NCBI GenBank assembly: GCA_040752635.1 | Contig: JBFMGS010000010.1 | Location: 1-50,604, forward strand | Source of the DNA: JBFMGS01 sp040752635 | GTDB lineage: Bacteria > Bacillota > SHA-98 > UBA4971 | Reading direction: 5' to 3' | DNA: 50,604 nt | Part shown: piece by piece, positions 1-8,755 of the stretch | Layout: each line of letters starts with the position of its first letter | How positions within the stretch are numbered: the stretch's first letter is position 1 | Notes under the pieces: generated by a model | Told to the model about the DNA's origin: nothing | Databases searched by the model: none | What the model saw: only the letters and a program-made list of their open reading frames with translations | Made by a program: the position numbers and the translations under genes

Positions 1-9
1 GTGTTGGCT

Positions 10-1632
<1,623 letters not shown>

Positions 1633-1732
1633 TCTATGTATACCCCCTTTTGTCTCACAGTGAAAGTGGAGTGCAGTTGCCGTGCGGTATCACCCCGCAC
1701 GCTCTGATTCTGCTAGATGGCACGCCCCGATG

Positions 1733-2014
1733 CTACTTGATAGCCAGGATGTCACTCTGGCGGAGGATTACGTACTCTTCGCCGTCGATCTTAACCTCGG
1801 TGCCACCGTACTTGGCGAAGATGACCTTGTCTCCGGGCTTGACGTCCATTGGTGCCCTTTGGCCGTTCTCCAGGAGTTTCCCAGGACCTACGGCGACCAC
1901 CTCGCCCTCCTGAGGACGCTCCTTGGCAGTGTCGGGCAAGACGATCCCGCCCTTAGTGCGCTCTTCCTCGATGTTGGGTTTGACCACGACTCTGTCCTCC
2001 AATGGCTTTACCAC
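1733..2014 (-). CDS. groES: Co-chaperonin GroES (10 kDa)
   Basis: Heptameric lid of the GroEL chamber. The 93 residues cover the family from the N-terminal MVKPLEDRVVVKP, through the mobile loop, to the conserved end EEYVILRQSDILAI. The start is GTG at 2014, 8 nt after a perfect AGGAGG (reverse complement of 2023-2028). It is the first gene of the groESL operon. A small GC hairpin in the groES-groEL spacer (about 1682-1699) may affect read-through or mRNA stability; that is inference. Confidence 0.97.
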   Translation of the reverse strand: MVKPLEDRVVVKPNIEEERTKGGIVLPDTAKERPQEGEVVAVGPGKLLENGQRAPMDVKPGDKVIFAKYGGTEVKIDGEEYVILRQSDILAIK

Positions 2015-2040
2015 TCGTCATACCTCCTCTGGGCCTAAAC

Positions 2041-2067
2041 TTAGCACTCACCACGAGGGAGTGCTAA
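2041..2067 (-). promoter_or_regulatory. CIRCE operator (HrcA binding site)
   Basis: Exact inverted repeat TTAGCACTC-N9-GAGTGCTAA, the CIRCE consensus bound by the heat-shock repressor HrcA. It sits just downstream of the -10 box and about 26 bp before the groES start, the usual position for blocking transcription. hrcA itself is not in this window. Confidence 0.97.
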
Positions 2068-2079
2068 CAATCCGATACA

Positions 2080-2109
2080 ATATTACAGGACCGTATTCTG
2101 GATTGTCAA
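2080..2109 (-). promoter_or_regulatory. Sigma-A promoter of groESL
   Basis: Read on the minus strand: -35 TTGACA (2104-2109), 18-bp spacer, -10 TAATAT (2080-2085). The transcription start would fall at the edge of the CIRCE element, consistent with HrcA repression. Confidence 0.88.
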
Positions 2110-2275
2110 TAGGGGAATTCGCAAATTCTTTCAAGTCCTCCGGTGCCCCGCGTCGGCTAGGTCGCCAGGCAAGAGCATCCAGCGCCTTATTGTGAGGCGT
2201 TGTCCGTGTTGCGCTCAGGGAACTGACCGGACTCCAGGCGTCCGGCGTGCAATCACCGACAGCTCGGTCCAGGGC

Positions 2276-2902
2276 TCAGCCGTCCTGCCAACTCGCCAGT
2301 GATTCCAGGATGCGGAGGAGGTCCTCTTCACTTGAGACGGGAATCCCGGCGCGGAGGTCGGCACGCTCGCTCAACGGGAGGTCGCTTACCCTAATTCGTG
2401 TCACGCTCTTCGGTTTGCAGCGATGCTGAGGATCTCCATGGAAGACCGTGACCCACCCATCCTTTTCCCCTATGTGCGTGGTCGCGAGGCATACCGGCGA
2501 CATTCCGGCTCGTCTCTGCCACATTGTGACGCGACTTTCGGAGAACTCCGTTACGGTCCAGTTATCCACTTCGCGGGCAAGCTCCTCCCGCGAAAGCCCC
2601 ACCATCTCAGGGGGGGCGGCCATCCTGCTTGTCTCTTCGTGCCCGCACTCGTATGTAACCTTGTAGACTATCTCGGTCGAAGAAGATATCCTTGCGAGCG
2701 CAGTCGCACCTTTCACGTCAGCCCGCATGCGTTCAGGAGATAAGGGTAGTCCCTGCTGGCCGGGCCCGGTTTCCTTCTGGAGCTTCATTCTGGCCCGTTC
2801 GAGGTTGTGGGTGGCCTTCAGGCTGAGGTAGGTGTAGCTCGCCCCTGCAGATGCCAGGGTCAGGACTACGCACATGACAACCAGCCTGCCCTTGCGGCTC
2901 AC
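2276..2902 (-). CDS. BofC C-terminal-domain protein, membrane anchored
   Basis: The start is placed at GTG 2902 (208 aa) because GGAGG lies about 9 nt upstream; an in-frame GTG at 2926 has no such site. Residues 5-26 form one hydrophobic N-terminal segment (signal or anchor). A YECGHEE motif follows, then a C-terminal domain of about 90 residues with THIGEKDGWVTVFHG, RIRVSDLP and SEEDLLRILE. These match the BofC C-terminal domain, known from the forespore regulator of SpoIVB signalling in Bacillus. An intermembrane-space role during sporulation is inferred from family, not shown here. It lies between yebC and groES on the same strand. Confidence 0.75.
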   Translation of the reverse strand: MSRKGRLVVMCVVLTLASAGASYTYLSLKATHNLERARMKLQKETGPGQQGLPLSPERMRADVKGATALARISSSTEIVYKVTYECGHEETSRMAAPPEMVGLSREELAREVDNWTVTEFSESRVTMWQRRAGMSPVCLATTHIGEKDGWVTVFHGDPQHRCKPKSVTRIRVSDLPLSERADLRAGIPVSSEEDLLRILESLASWQDG

Positions 2903-2976
2903 GATACCATCCCTCCGATGGTGCACGTTCCCCGGTTATCATGTCCCGCGCTGCCAGGAATATTCCCGCAAACATA

Positions 2977-3004
2977 AAGAACATGGCACGTCTGCCATGT
3001 TCTT
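2977..3004 (-). terminator. Terminator after yebC
   Basis: Perfect 12-bp stem (AAGAACATGGCA / TGCCATGTTCTT) with a 4-nt loop, followed on the minus strand by a T-rich stretch. It lies 72 bp past the yebC stop, so it should end the yebC transcript before the BofC-like gene. Confidence 0.75.
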
Positions 3005-3075
3005 CTGACCGGGGCACCGCTCTAGAAGACGCTGCCGATGATTGCAGGTTTACTCGCCGTTACCAGGCGCGGGAG

Positions 3076-3834
3076 CTACTTTTCGGCAGCAGCCTCCAGC
3101 TCCTCGTCCGGGATGTCGAAGTTGGTGTGTACCTGCTGCACATCGTCGAGGTCCTCGAGCGCTTCCGTCAGGGTGAGGACCTGCCTGGCTTCCTTGCCGG
3201 CCACCCTCACGGTAGTCTGCGGCAGCATGGTCACCTCGGCCACGGTGAAGCGAACGCCTTTGCCTTTGAGGAACTCTTCCACGCTCTCGAAGTCCTCGGG
3301 GTCAGTGGTGATCTCGACGGTGTCCCCGTCGGACCTGTAATCCTCAGCTCCTGCTTCCACGGCCAGGGCCATCAGCTCGTCCTCGCTCATCGCAAGTTCG
3401 CGAAGGTCCGCAACCAAGAGGCCCTTCTTGCGGAACATCCACGCCACGCAGCCACTTTCGCCGAGGTTCCCGCCGTGTTTGGAGAAGGTGTGTCGGACAT
3501 CCGAAGCCGCGCGGTTCTTGTTATCTGTCACTACGTCAACCATGATTGCGACCCCGCCTGGACCGTATCCCTCGTAGGTGATTTCTTCGTAGTTTTCAAC
3601 TTCGGCTTCTCCCGAGGCCCTCTTGATTATCCTCATGATGTTGTCGCTCGGCATGTTCACGGCTCTGGCTTTTTCTATCGCCATTCGCAACCTGAAATTG
3701 GCTTCGGGGTCAGGCCCTCCTTGCTTCGTTGCGACAAGGATCTCTCTGGAGACCTTGGTGAACGCTCTGCCTCGCTCGGCATCGGCCTTCGCCTTCCGGT
3801 GCTTTACGTTTGCCCATTTGGAGTGTCCTGACAT
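3076..3834 (-). CDS. yebC: YebC/PmpR-family regulatory protein
   Basis: The 252-residue protein opens with the hallmark MSGHSKWANVKHRKAKAD and carries the family blocks GGPDPEANFRLR and YEGYGPGGVAI. The YebC family was first annotated as DNA-binding transcription regulators; some members have more recently been linked to translation, so the exact target is left open. It has its own promoter upstream (3859-3888) and a strong terminator downstream, so it is probably a single-gene unit. It is often found near ruvC/ruvAB; those genes are not in this window. Confidence 0.95.
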   Translation of the reverse strand: MSGHSKWANVKHRKAKADAERGRAFTKVSREILVATKQGGPDPEANFRLRMAIEKARAVNMPSDNIMRIIKRASGEAEVENYEEITYEGYGPGGVAIMVDVVTDNKNRAASDVRHTFSKHGGNLGESGCVAWMFRKKGLLVADLRELAMSEDELMALAVEAGAEDYRSDGDTVEITTDPEDFESVEEFLKGKGVRFTVAEVTMLPQTTVRVAGKEARQVLTLTEALEDLDDVQQVHTNFDIPDEELEAAAEK

Positions 3835-3858
3835 GTGTTCTCCCCCCTCGTCAGAACA

Positions 3859-3888
3859 ATTCTAGCACACGCCGACGCGGTTTGTCAC
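3859..3888 (-). promoter_or_regulatory. Likely sigma-A promoter of yebC
   Basis: Minus strand: -35 GTGACA (3883-3888), 18-bp spacer, -10 TAGAAT (3859-3864). It lies 25 bp before the yebC ATG. Confidence 0.65.
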
Positions 3889-4028
3889 TTCCCCGTTGGC
3901 CAGTCACGTAGACTGTAGAGGAACCGAATCGGCCTGTGTCGAACCGGGATTAGGGAACCGGGGATTGGGAACACTCAAGGACGTCGGGGCCTACGCCAGG
4001 ATGCGCAGGATTCCCGCCGCGGAGGGTG

Positions 4029-4913
4029 ATGGACTTGGACCTTCAGATTCCGGGGCTCATAGCCCTGCTGTTCATATCGCTCGGACCGGGCATCCTCTGG
4101 GTGTGGTTCTTCTACGTCAAGGACCGGGCCGAGCCTGAGCCGAAGCCTCTTGTGGCGAGAGCCTTCGCATACGGGGCCATCTCGGTGTTCCCTGCGGCGT
4201 TCCTTGAAGCCCCTTTCCGCCAGGTCATAACCGCCGGGGCGCGCGACCTCGGCGCTCTCCTCGTGGTTTCTGTGCTCGTGGTCGGTCTCGTCGAGGAGGT
4301 AGTAAAGTTCGTCGCGGTGAAGCTCGCTGCATACGACAACCGTGAATTCAACGAGGTCATGGACGGCGTTGTGTATGCAGTGGCGGCGGGCCTTGGTTTC
4401 GCTGCGACTGAAAACCTCTTCTATGCCACGTCATTCGGGATCGCAGTCGGGTTGTTTCGGGCGTTCATCACGGATCTCGCCCACGCGTCGTTCTCAGGGA
4501 TAGTCGGGTATTATCTCGGGCGAGCCAGATTCGACGCCAGACACGCAGGCGGCCTCCTCGCAAGGGGGCTGGTGGTGGCGATCGTGCTGCACGGCCTTTA
4601 CGACTTCCTCATAATCGGCGGCATTGTCCCGCCGATTTTCGGGATCTTGATGATCCTCGCCACATACGCCTATCTTAATCGGAAAATCCGTCAAGCGCAG
4701 AAGCTGTCGCCGTTCCGGAGGCGCGCGGCGCGCCCCGGCATGGCCACGCCGGATGGCCGCCTGGAGGCTCCCCATCAAGGTGCTGCTGGCGCTGCGGCCC
4801 CGGCCCAGGCGGCGCACGCGGCTCACGAGCAGCCGCAAGGCGAGCCGATCGTAAGCGCGGGCGAAACACCCGGGGACCGTGGAGACCTGGACGATAGCTC
4901 CCAGCGTCCTTGA
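4029..4913 (+). CDS. PrsW-family intramembrane protease
   Basis: Multi-pass membrane protein of 294 residues with about seven to eight hydrophobic helices in the first 220. It has the PrsW-type catalytic motifs: EEVVKF (E89, E90), D112 in the next segment, GFAATENL (123-130), H152 and HGLYDF (H188). PrsW proteases act in regulated intramembrane proteolysis, for example of anti-sigma factors; the substrate here is unknown. The last 75 residues are an Ala/Gly/Pro-rich soluble tail, not part of the fold. GGAGG sits only 3 nt before ATG 4029, and a GTG directly upstream (4026) is an alternative start. Confidence 0.82.
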   Translation: MDLDLQIPGLIALLFISLGPGILWVWFFYVKDRAEPEPKPLVARAFAYGAISVFPAAFLEAPFRQVITAGARDLGALLVVSVLVVGLVEEVVKFVAVKLAAYDNREFNEVMDGVVYAVAAGLGFAATENLFYATSFGIAVGLFRAFITDLAHASFSGIVGYYLGRARFDARHAGGLLARGLVVAIVLHGLYDFLIIGGIVPPIFGILMILATYAYLNRKIRQAQKLSPFRRRAARPGMATPDGRLEAPHQGAAGAAAPAQAAHAAHEQPQGEPIVSAGETPGDRGDLDDSSQRP

Positions 4914-4978
4914 GATATTGACGTGTTGCAGGCAATGGCTAGAATTATAGGTGAATGCGGACCGGAGGGGTGATTCGC

Positions 4979-5203
4979 GTGGAGGGGTTTAGCTCCTTCG
5001 GAAGGATGCTCATTCTGCTCGGCATCGTGATGGTCCTTATCGGCGCCGTCCTCACTCTTGCGGGTCGGATCCCGGGTATCGGCAGGCTGCCCGGGGACAT
5101 CCTCATCAGGCGGGGAAACTTCACCTTCTACTTTCCGCTCGCCACAAGCATCGTGCTGAGTGTAATTCTGACGCTCCTTTTCGCGCTGTTTGCGCGCAGG
5201 TAA
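4979..5203 (+). CDS. DUF2905 small membrane protein
   Basis: 74 residues with two hydrophobic helices flanking the conserved IPGIGRLPGDILIRRGNF segment, which defines DUF2905. Function is unknown. GTG 4979 is preferred because GGAGGGG lies about 9 nt upstream; an ATG at 4955 in the same frame lacks a site. It lies 65 bp after the PrsW-like gene and upstream of recO, in the same direction. Confidence 0.82.
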   Translation: MEGFSSFGRMLILLGIVMVLIGAVLTLAGRIPGIGRLPGDILIRRGNFTFYFPLATSIVLSVILTLLFALFARR

Positions 5204-5315
5204 GCGGGCCGGTGCTACCGGGGGCCTGTGCTGCGTGTCCGGAGTCTGCGTATATCCTGTATGAAGCGCGGGAACCCTAAGCGCGATGAGGAAGCGATTC
5301 CCGGGAGGTAGTCCC

Positions 5316-6077
5316 GTGGCGCTCTACAGGACGGAGGGAATCGTCCTCAAGACCAGAAACCTCGGTGAGGCGGACAGAATCGTTACGCTCTACTCACCTG
5401 ACCGGGGCAAGATCCGGGCGGTCGCCCGTGGCGCGAGACGCCCCAGGAGCAGGTTTGTAAGCAGCACTCAGATGTTCGCCTGCGCCGATTTCCTCATATT
5501 CTCGGGCAAGTCCCTTGACAGCATCAGCCAGGTCGAAGTGAAAGCATCTTTCCCTCGATTGCACGAGGACCTCACAAGACTGGCCTACGCGAGTTACGCG
5601 GTGGAACTTGTCGACGAGATGGTAGAGGAAGGTGAAAGAGGCGAAGAGATCTTCAGCCTTTTGCTTGCGTACCTGCGACTGGTCTCCGAGACGCACGATC
5701 CGGAAATGGCAACGCGCGCCTTCGAGATCAAGTTCGCAGCCGCCCTCGGCTATGGGCCGCGCCTGGATTCGTGCGCACACTGCGGTGCGGTGGACGTCGG
5801 GCAGGAGATCGGGTTTGACCCCGAAGCCGGCGGTCTTGTCTGCGGCGGATGCCTCGGCCGCAACCCCGGCGTGCTGCGGATATCGCGAGGCGCAGTGGAG
5901 CTTCTGAAAGCGCTTTTCGCTATGGACTTCAGTAAGATCGGGCGGCTCGGGGCAAGCCCAGGGCTCCGGCGTGAGATCGAGAGGATGATGAGGGCTCACC
6001 TCGACTTCAGGCTGGACCGAAAGCTGCGGTCTTTGGATTTCCTTGCGGCGGTAAAAGCCGCACCTGGTGACGGCTAA
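5316..6077 (+). CDS. recO: DNA repair protein RecO
   Basis: Recombination mediator that helps load RecA on SSB-coated DNA and anneals strands. It has 253 residues. The N-terminal OB-fold carries TEGIVLKTRNLGEADRIV, and the helical C-terminal domain carries a zinc site C153-x2-C156 and C176-x2-C179. The start at GTG 5316 is supported by GGGAGGT 6 nt upstream; the longer frame from 5286 has no ribosome site. It lies upstream of the glyQS unit, as in many Firmicutes. Confidence 0.95.
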   Translation: MALYRTEGIVLKTRNLGEADRIVTLYSPDRGKIRAVARGARRPRSRFVSSTQMFACADFLIFSGKSLDSISQVEVKASFPRLHEDLTRLAYASYAVELVDEMVEEGERGEEIFSLLLAYLRLVSETHDPEMATRAFEIKFAAALGYGPRLDSCAHCGAVDVGQEIGFDPEAGGLVCGGCLGRNPGVLRISRGAVELLKALFAMDFSKIGRLGASPGLRREIERMMRAHLDFRLDRKLRSLDFLAAVKAAPGDG

Positions 6078-6187
6078 GGGCGACGGGGTACGCGATAGCC
6101 AGGGTCGGAGGGGCACGGGGCGGTTAGGGATCGCAGGACGTAAAGGTGCGGCGCGCTCACAGTGGACGGACACAGGGAGGGTCGTGC

Positions 6188-6589
6188 ATGCAGGTGGATC
6201 TGGAGAAGGTTGATATTCTGCGAGAGCGAGCGGGGCTTTCATACCGTGACGCTGTTGAGTACCTTGAAAGGGCCGAAGGCGACGTGGTGAAGGCGCTCGT
6301 TTTCATCGAGGAAGACAGGCGACGGGAGCACACCGAGTTCCTGGGGAAGGGGCAGGAGATACTCGAGAAGGTCAAAGACATCGTAAGACGGGGCAACGAA
6401 ACGAAGATAAAGGTCGCCCGCGACGGCGAGACGGTAGTTGAGCTTCCGGTTACGGTCGGGGTCGTCGGGGCGGCGATAGCGCCTGCGCTTGCGCTCGTCG
6501 GCGCCGTGACCGCTCTTGCCACGGGTCACTCCATCTCCGTGGAAGGCGACGGCCTTGGCCCCGAGAACGAGGAGAACGAGGCACAGTAA
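6188..6589 (+). CDS. DUF4342 protein with UBA-like N-terminus
   Basis: 133 residues. Positions 1-45 resemble a UBA/TS-N three-helix fold (LRERAGLSYRDAVEYLERA, GDVVKALVFIEE). A charged helix follows, then a small beta region and a Gly/Ala/Val-rich hydrophobic segment at about 93-120, the DUF4342 pattern. ATG 6188 follows GGGAGGG. Function is unknown. It is a regular neighbour of recO and glyQS in clostridia as far as I recall; no partner is evident. Confidence 0.75.
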   Translation: MQVDLEKVDILRERAGLSYRDAVEYLERAEGDVVKALVFIEEDRRREHTEFLGKGQEILEKVKDIVRRGNETKIKVARDGETVVELPVTVGVVGAAIAPALALVGAVTALATGHSISVEGDGLGPENEENEAQ

Positions 6590-6644
6590 GAGTCAGATGG
6601 TGCCGTTGTTTGCCAGCCTGTCTGGCGAACCTGCCTGGCCAGTA

Positions 6645-6673
6645 TTGACATCGCGGGGTGCGTCTGGTATAGT
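6645..6673 (+). promoter_or_regulatory. Sigma-A promoter of the T-box operon
   Basis: -35 TTGACA (6645-6650), 17-bp spacer, -10 TATAGT (6668-6673). Transcription would start near 6680, at the 5' edge of the T-box leader. Confidence 0.9.
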
Positions 6674-6689
6674 GTCTGGTAAAGTGTGA

Positions 6690-6925
6690 GAAACCGATCT
6701 CGTACGGCGATGACGAGGAAGGAGTATCCGGCGGAGGGAGCCAAAGAGAGCCGGGGCAGGTGCAAGCCGGTGCCCCTCTTCCGGTGAAGGGCGTCCTTGA
6801 GCCGGTGTATTTCAGAAGTGAGCGGGCACGTCACGGCATGCTAGCCAGCGATGGGCCAATCAGGGTGGAACCGCGGGAGAAACCTCTCGTCCCTGGATTC
6901 ACATCGGGGGCGAGGGGTCTCTTTG
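6690..6925 (+). promoter_or_regulatory. Glycine T-box riboswitch with terminator
   Basis: Leader RNA that senses uncharged tRNA-Gly. Visible parts are the GGAGTA element of Stem I, AGAGAGCC plus GGTGCAAGCC of the Stem I apex, and a specifier region GAAG-GGC-GTCCTTGAG with codon GGC (Gly) at 6790-6792. The T-box sequence AGGGTGGAACCGCG is at 6862-6875. A 12-bp terminator stem pairs 6882-6893 with 6907-6918 and is followed by TCTTT. The layout matches the Bacillus glyQS leader, including GGC followed by YTTGAG. Uncharged tRNA-Gly would favour the antiterminator. The first gene after the switch is the SpoIIM-like gene, not glyQ. Confidence 0.93.
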
Positions 6926-6941
6926 TGGGAGGGGAACGGGT

Positions 6942-7586
6942 TTGCGCATACCGGGGTGGCTTGCGCGGGTCCCGAAGGTCCTCAGGGCGAGCAGGCGATA
7001 CGTATGGTTTACCAGTGTTCTCTTTGCCACCGGCGCAGCCTTCGGATTCCTGACGTTTCGCCGCAGCCCGGTGGATTCGTCGCGGCTATTCCTTTTGCTT
7101 GACGAGAAGTTCGGCCCCATGGCCGAAGTCATGTCGCGCCTCGACGTTACAGGCATGGCCGGCCTGGTTTTCTGGAACAACCTCAAGGCTGCGGGGCTTC
7201 TCGTCGCGGGCGGGGTGGCTTTCGGCCTTCTCCCGATGGTGATGGTCTTCATAAACGGGCTGCTTGTAGGAATGGTCTCTGGCGACGTGGTCCGGCAAGG
7301 ATTCGGCCTTTTCCCGTTCATCCTGGTAGGAATTCTGCCTCACGGGCTCTTTGAGATACCAGGATACATTATCGGCGGCACCCTCGGTGTAAGGCTCGGG
7401 TTTAACATCCTCGGGTACAGCCGCGGTCGCCAGCACGGTCGCGGGATCAAGGCGGTCGTCCTCGATACCCTGCTCGTTCTTGCCGTGGTGGTCGTTCCGC
7501 TGCTTGTTGTCGGGTCGCTCGTAGAGGTCACCATAACCCGGCACCTGGTTGAGTGGGTCATGGGGAATGCGCTTCGCTGGCATTAA
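6942..7586 (+). CDS. Stage II sporulation protein M family membrane protein
   Basis: 214 residues with about five hydrophobic helices. Family features are GLVFWNNLKAAGLLVAGG, the NGLLVGMVSGDVV turn and GILPHGLFEIPGYIIGG. SpoIIM belongs to the SpoIIDMP engulfment machinery of the forespore septum; shorter members of this DUF95 superfamily also occur outside sporulation, so a strict sporulation role is not proven. The start is TTG 6942 behind GGAGGGG. It begins 17 bp after the T-box hairpin and is the first gene under that switch, which is unusual. Confidence 0.78.
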   Translation: MRIPGWLARVPKVLRASRRYVWFTSVLFATGAAFGFLTFRRSPVDSSRLFLLLDEKFGPMAEVMSRLDVTGMAGLVFWNNLKAAGLLVAGGVAFGLLPMVMVFINGLLVGMVSGDVVRQGFGLFPFILVGILPHGLFEIPGYIIGGTLGVRLGFNILGYSRGRQHGRGIKAVVLDTLLVLAVVVVPLLVVGSLVEVTITRHLVEWVMGNALRWH

Positions 7587-7591
7587 GCAAG

Positions 7592-7643
7592 TTGCCAGGG
7601 TGATTGCCTCTTGCGGCAGGCGAAGACAGGCAATGGCTGGCAA
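7592..7643 (+). repeat. Nested inverted repeat between the SpoIIM-like gene and glyQ
   Basis: Outer arms TTGCCAG (7592-7598) / CTGGCAA (7637-7643) and inner arms ATTGCCT (7603-7609) / AGGCAAT (7628-7634) can form a two-part stem. It is followed by TTAATGG, not a T tract, so it resembles a processing or stability hairpin more than an intrinsic terminator. The rest of the 230-bp spacer shows no second T-box. Confidence 0.6.
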
Positions 7644-7816
7644 TTAATGGCGCCGACAGGCGGCGGGCGCTACCTATGCTTACATCGGGCGGCTCCCAAG
7701 AGGAGGCAGCAGCGCAACGACGTGGCACATCGTGGCAATCGACCGAAGCTCATGCGCAGCGAGCGGCTGGGCTCCGCTCCTGGTGGGGCCCAGGCAAAGT
7801 TGTGGGAGGTAGTGCC

Positions 7817-8755
7817 GTGACATTCCAGGATATGATACGCAAGCTTGAGTCCTACTGGGATGCCCAGGGGTGCGTCTTGCAACAGCCGTACGACGTGGAG
7901 GTTGGAGCAGGCACCATGGCACCTGCGACCTTCCTTCGCGCGCTCGGACCAGAGCCGTGGAAAGTGGCGTACGTTCAACCCTCGCGCCGGCCTACAGACG
8001 GGCGCTACGGCGAGAATCCCAACCGCATGTTCCTGCATCACCAGTATCAGGTCATACTGAAGCCGTCCCCGGAAGACGTCGTCGAGGTGTACCTCGGAAG
8101 CCTCACGGAGGCGCTCGGGATCGACCCGGTGGAGCACGACATAAGGTTTGTTGAGGACAACTGGGAAGCGCCAACCCTTGGCGCGTGGGGAACCGGGTGG
8201 GAAGTATGGCTCGATGGAATGGAGATCACGCAGTTTACGTATTTTCAGCAGGTCGGAGGTATCGACACAAGGCCTGTATCGGCCGAGATCACCTACGGCC
8301 TGGAGCGACTTTGCATGTACCTGCAGGACGTGGACAACGTCTACGACCTTGAATGGACCACAGGTGTAAGTTATGGCGAGGTGCAGCACCAGTTTGAGGT
8401 GGAGCACTCCAGGTATAGCTTTGAGCTTGCCGACGTGGGCACCCTCGCCTGGCTTTTCGATACGTATGAGGCGGAGTCGAAGCGAGTGCTGGATGCCGGG
8501 CTTGTCCTGCCTGCGTATGACTATGTCCTCAAGTGCTCTCACGTTTTCAACCTCCTTGACTCCCGGGGGGCGCTCGGGGTGAGCGAACGGACCTCCTTAA
8601 TCACGCGGGTGAGGGCGCTTGCCAGGGCATGTGCCGAAGGCTATATCCGTGCCAGGGAGAGCCTGGGTTTTCCGCTCGTGGCCGGTGCGGCCGCGGGTGC
8701 GGCCAGGGCTTCAGCAGGCAGGAACCTGCAAGGAGGTGGCTCAGGTGTGCGATGA
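7817..8755 (+). CDS. glyQ: Glycyl-tRNA synthetase alpha subunit
   Basis: Catalytic subunit of the bacterial alpha2-beta2 glycyl-tRNA synthetase, which charges tRNA-Gly. It has 312 residues. Class II core motifs are clear: WDAQGCVLQQPYDVEVGAGT, YVQPSRRPTDGRYGENPNR, and WLDGMEITQFTYFQQVGG. GTG 7817 is chosen because the family starts at TFQDMI and GGGAGGT lies 6 nt upstream; the frame is open further upstream without homology. The last 25 residues are Ala/Gly rich. It overlaps glyS by 11 bp, so the two are translationally coupled. Confidence 0.97.
   Translation: MTFQDMIRKLESYWDAQGCVLQQPYDVEVGAGTMAPATFLRALGPEPWKVAYVQPSRRPTDGRYGENPNRMFLHHQYQVILKPSPEDVVEVYLGSLTEALGIDPVEHDIRFVEDNWEAPTLGAWGTGWEVWLDGMEITQFTYFQQVGGIDTRPVSAEITYGLERLCMYLQDVDNVYDLEWTTGVSYGEVQHQFEVEHSRYSFELADVGTLAWLFDTYEAESKRVLDAGLVLPAYDYVLKCSHVFNLLDSRGALGVSERTSLITRVRALARACAEGYIRARESLGFPLVAGAAAGAARASAGRNLQGGGSGVR

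Noticed and set aside
5394..6242. 282-codon minus-strand frame opposite recO
   Set aside because: Composition is that of a reversed coding frame, and recO on the plus strand is certain.
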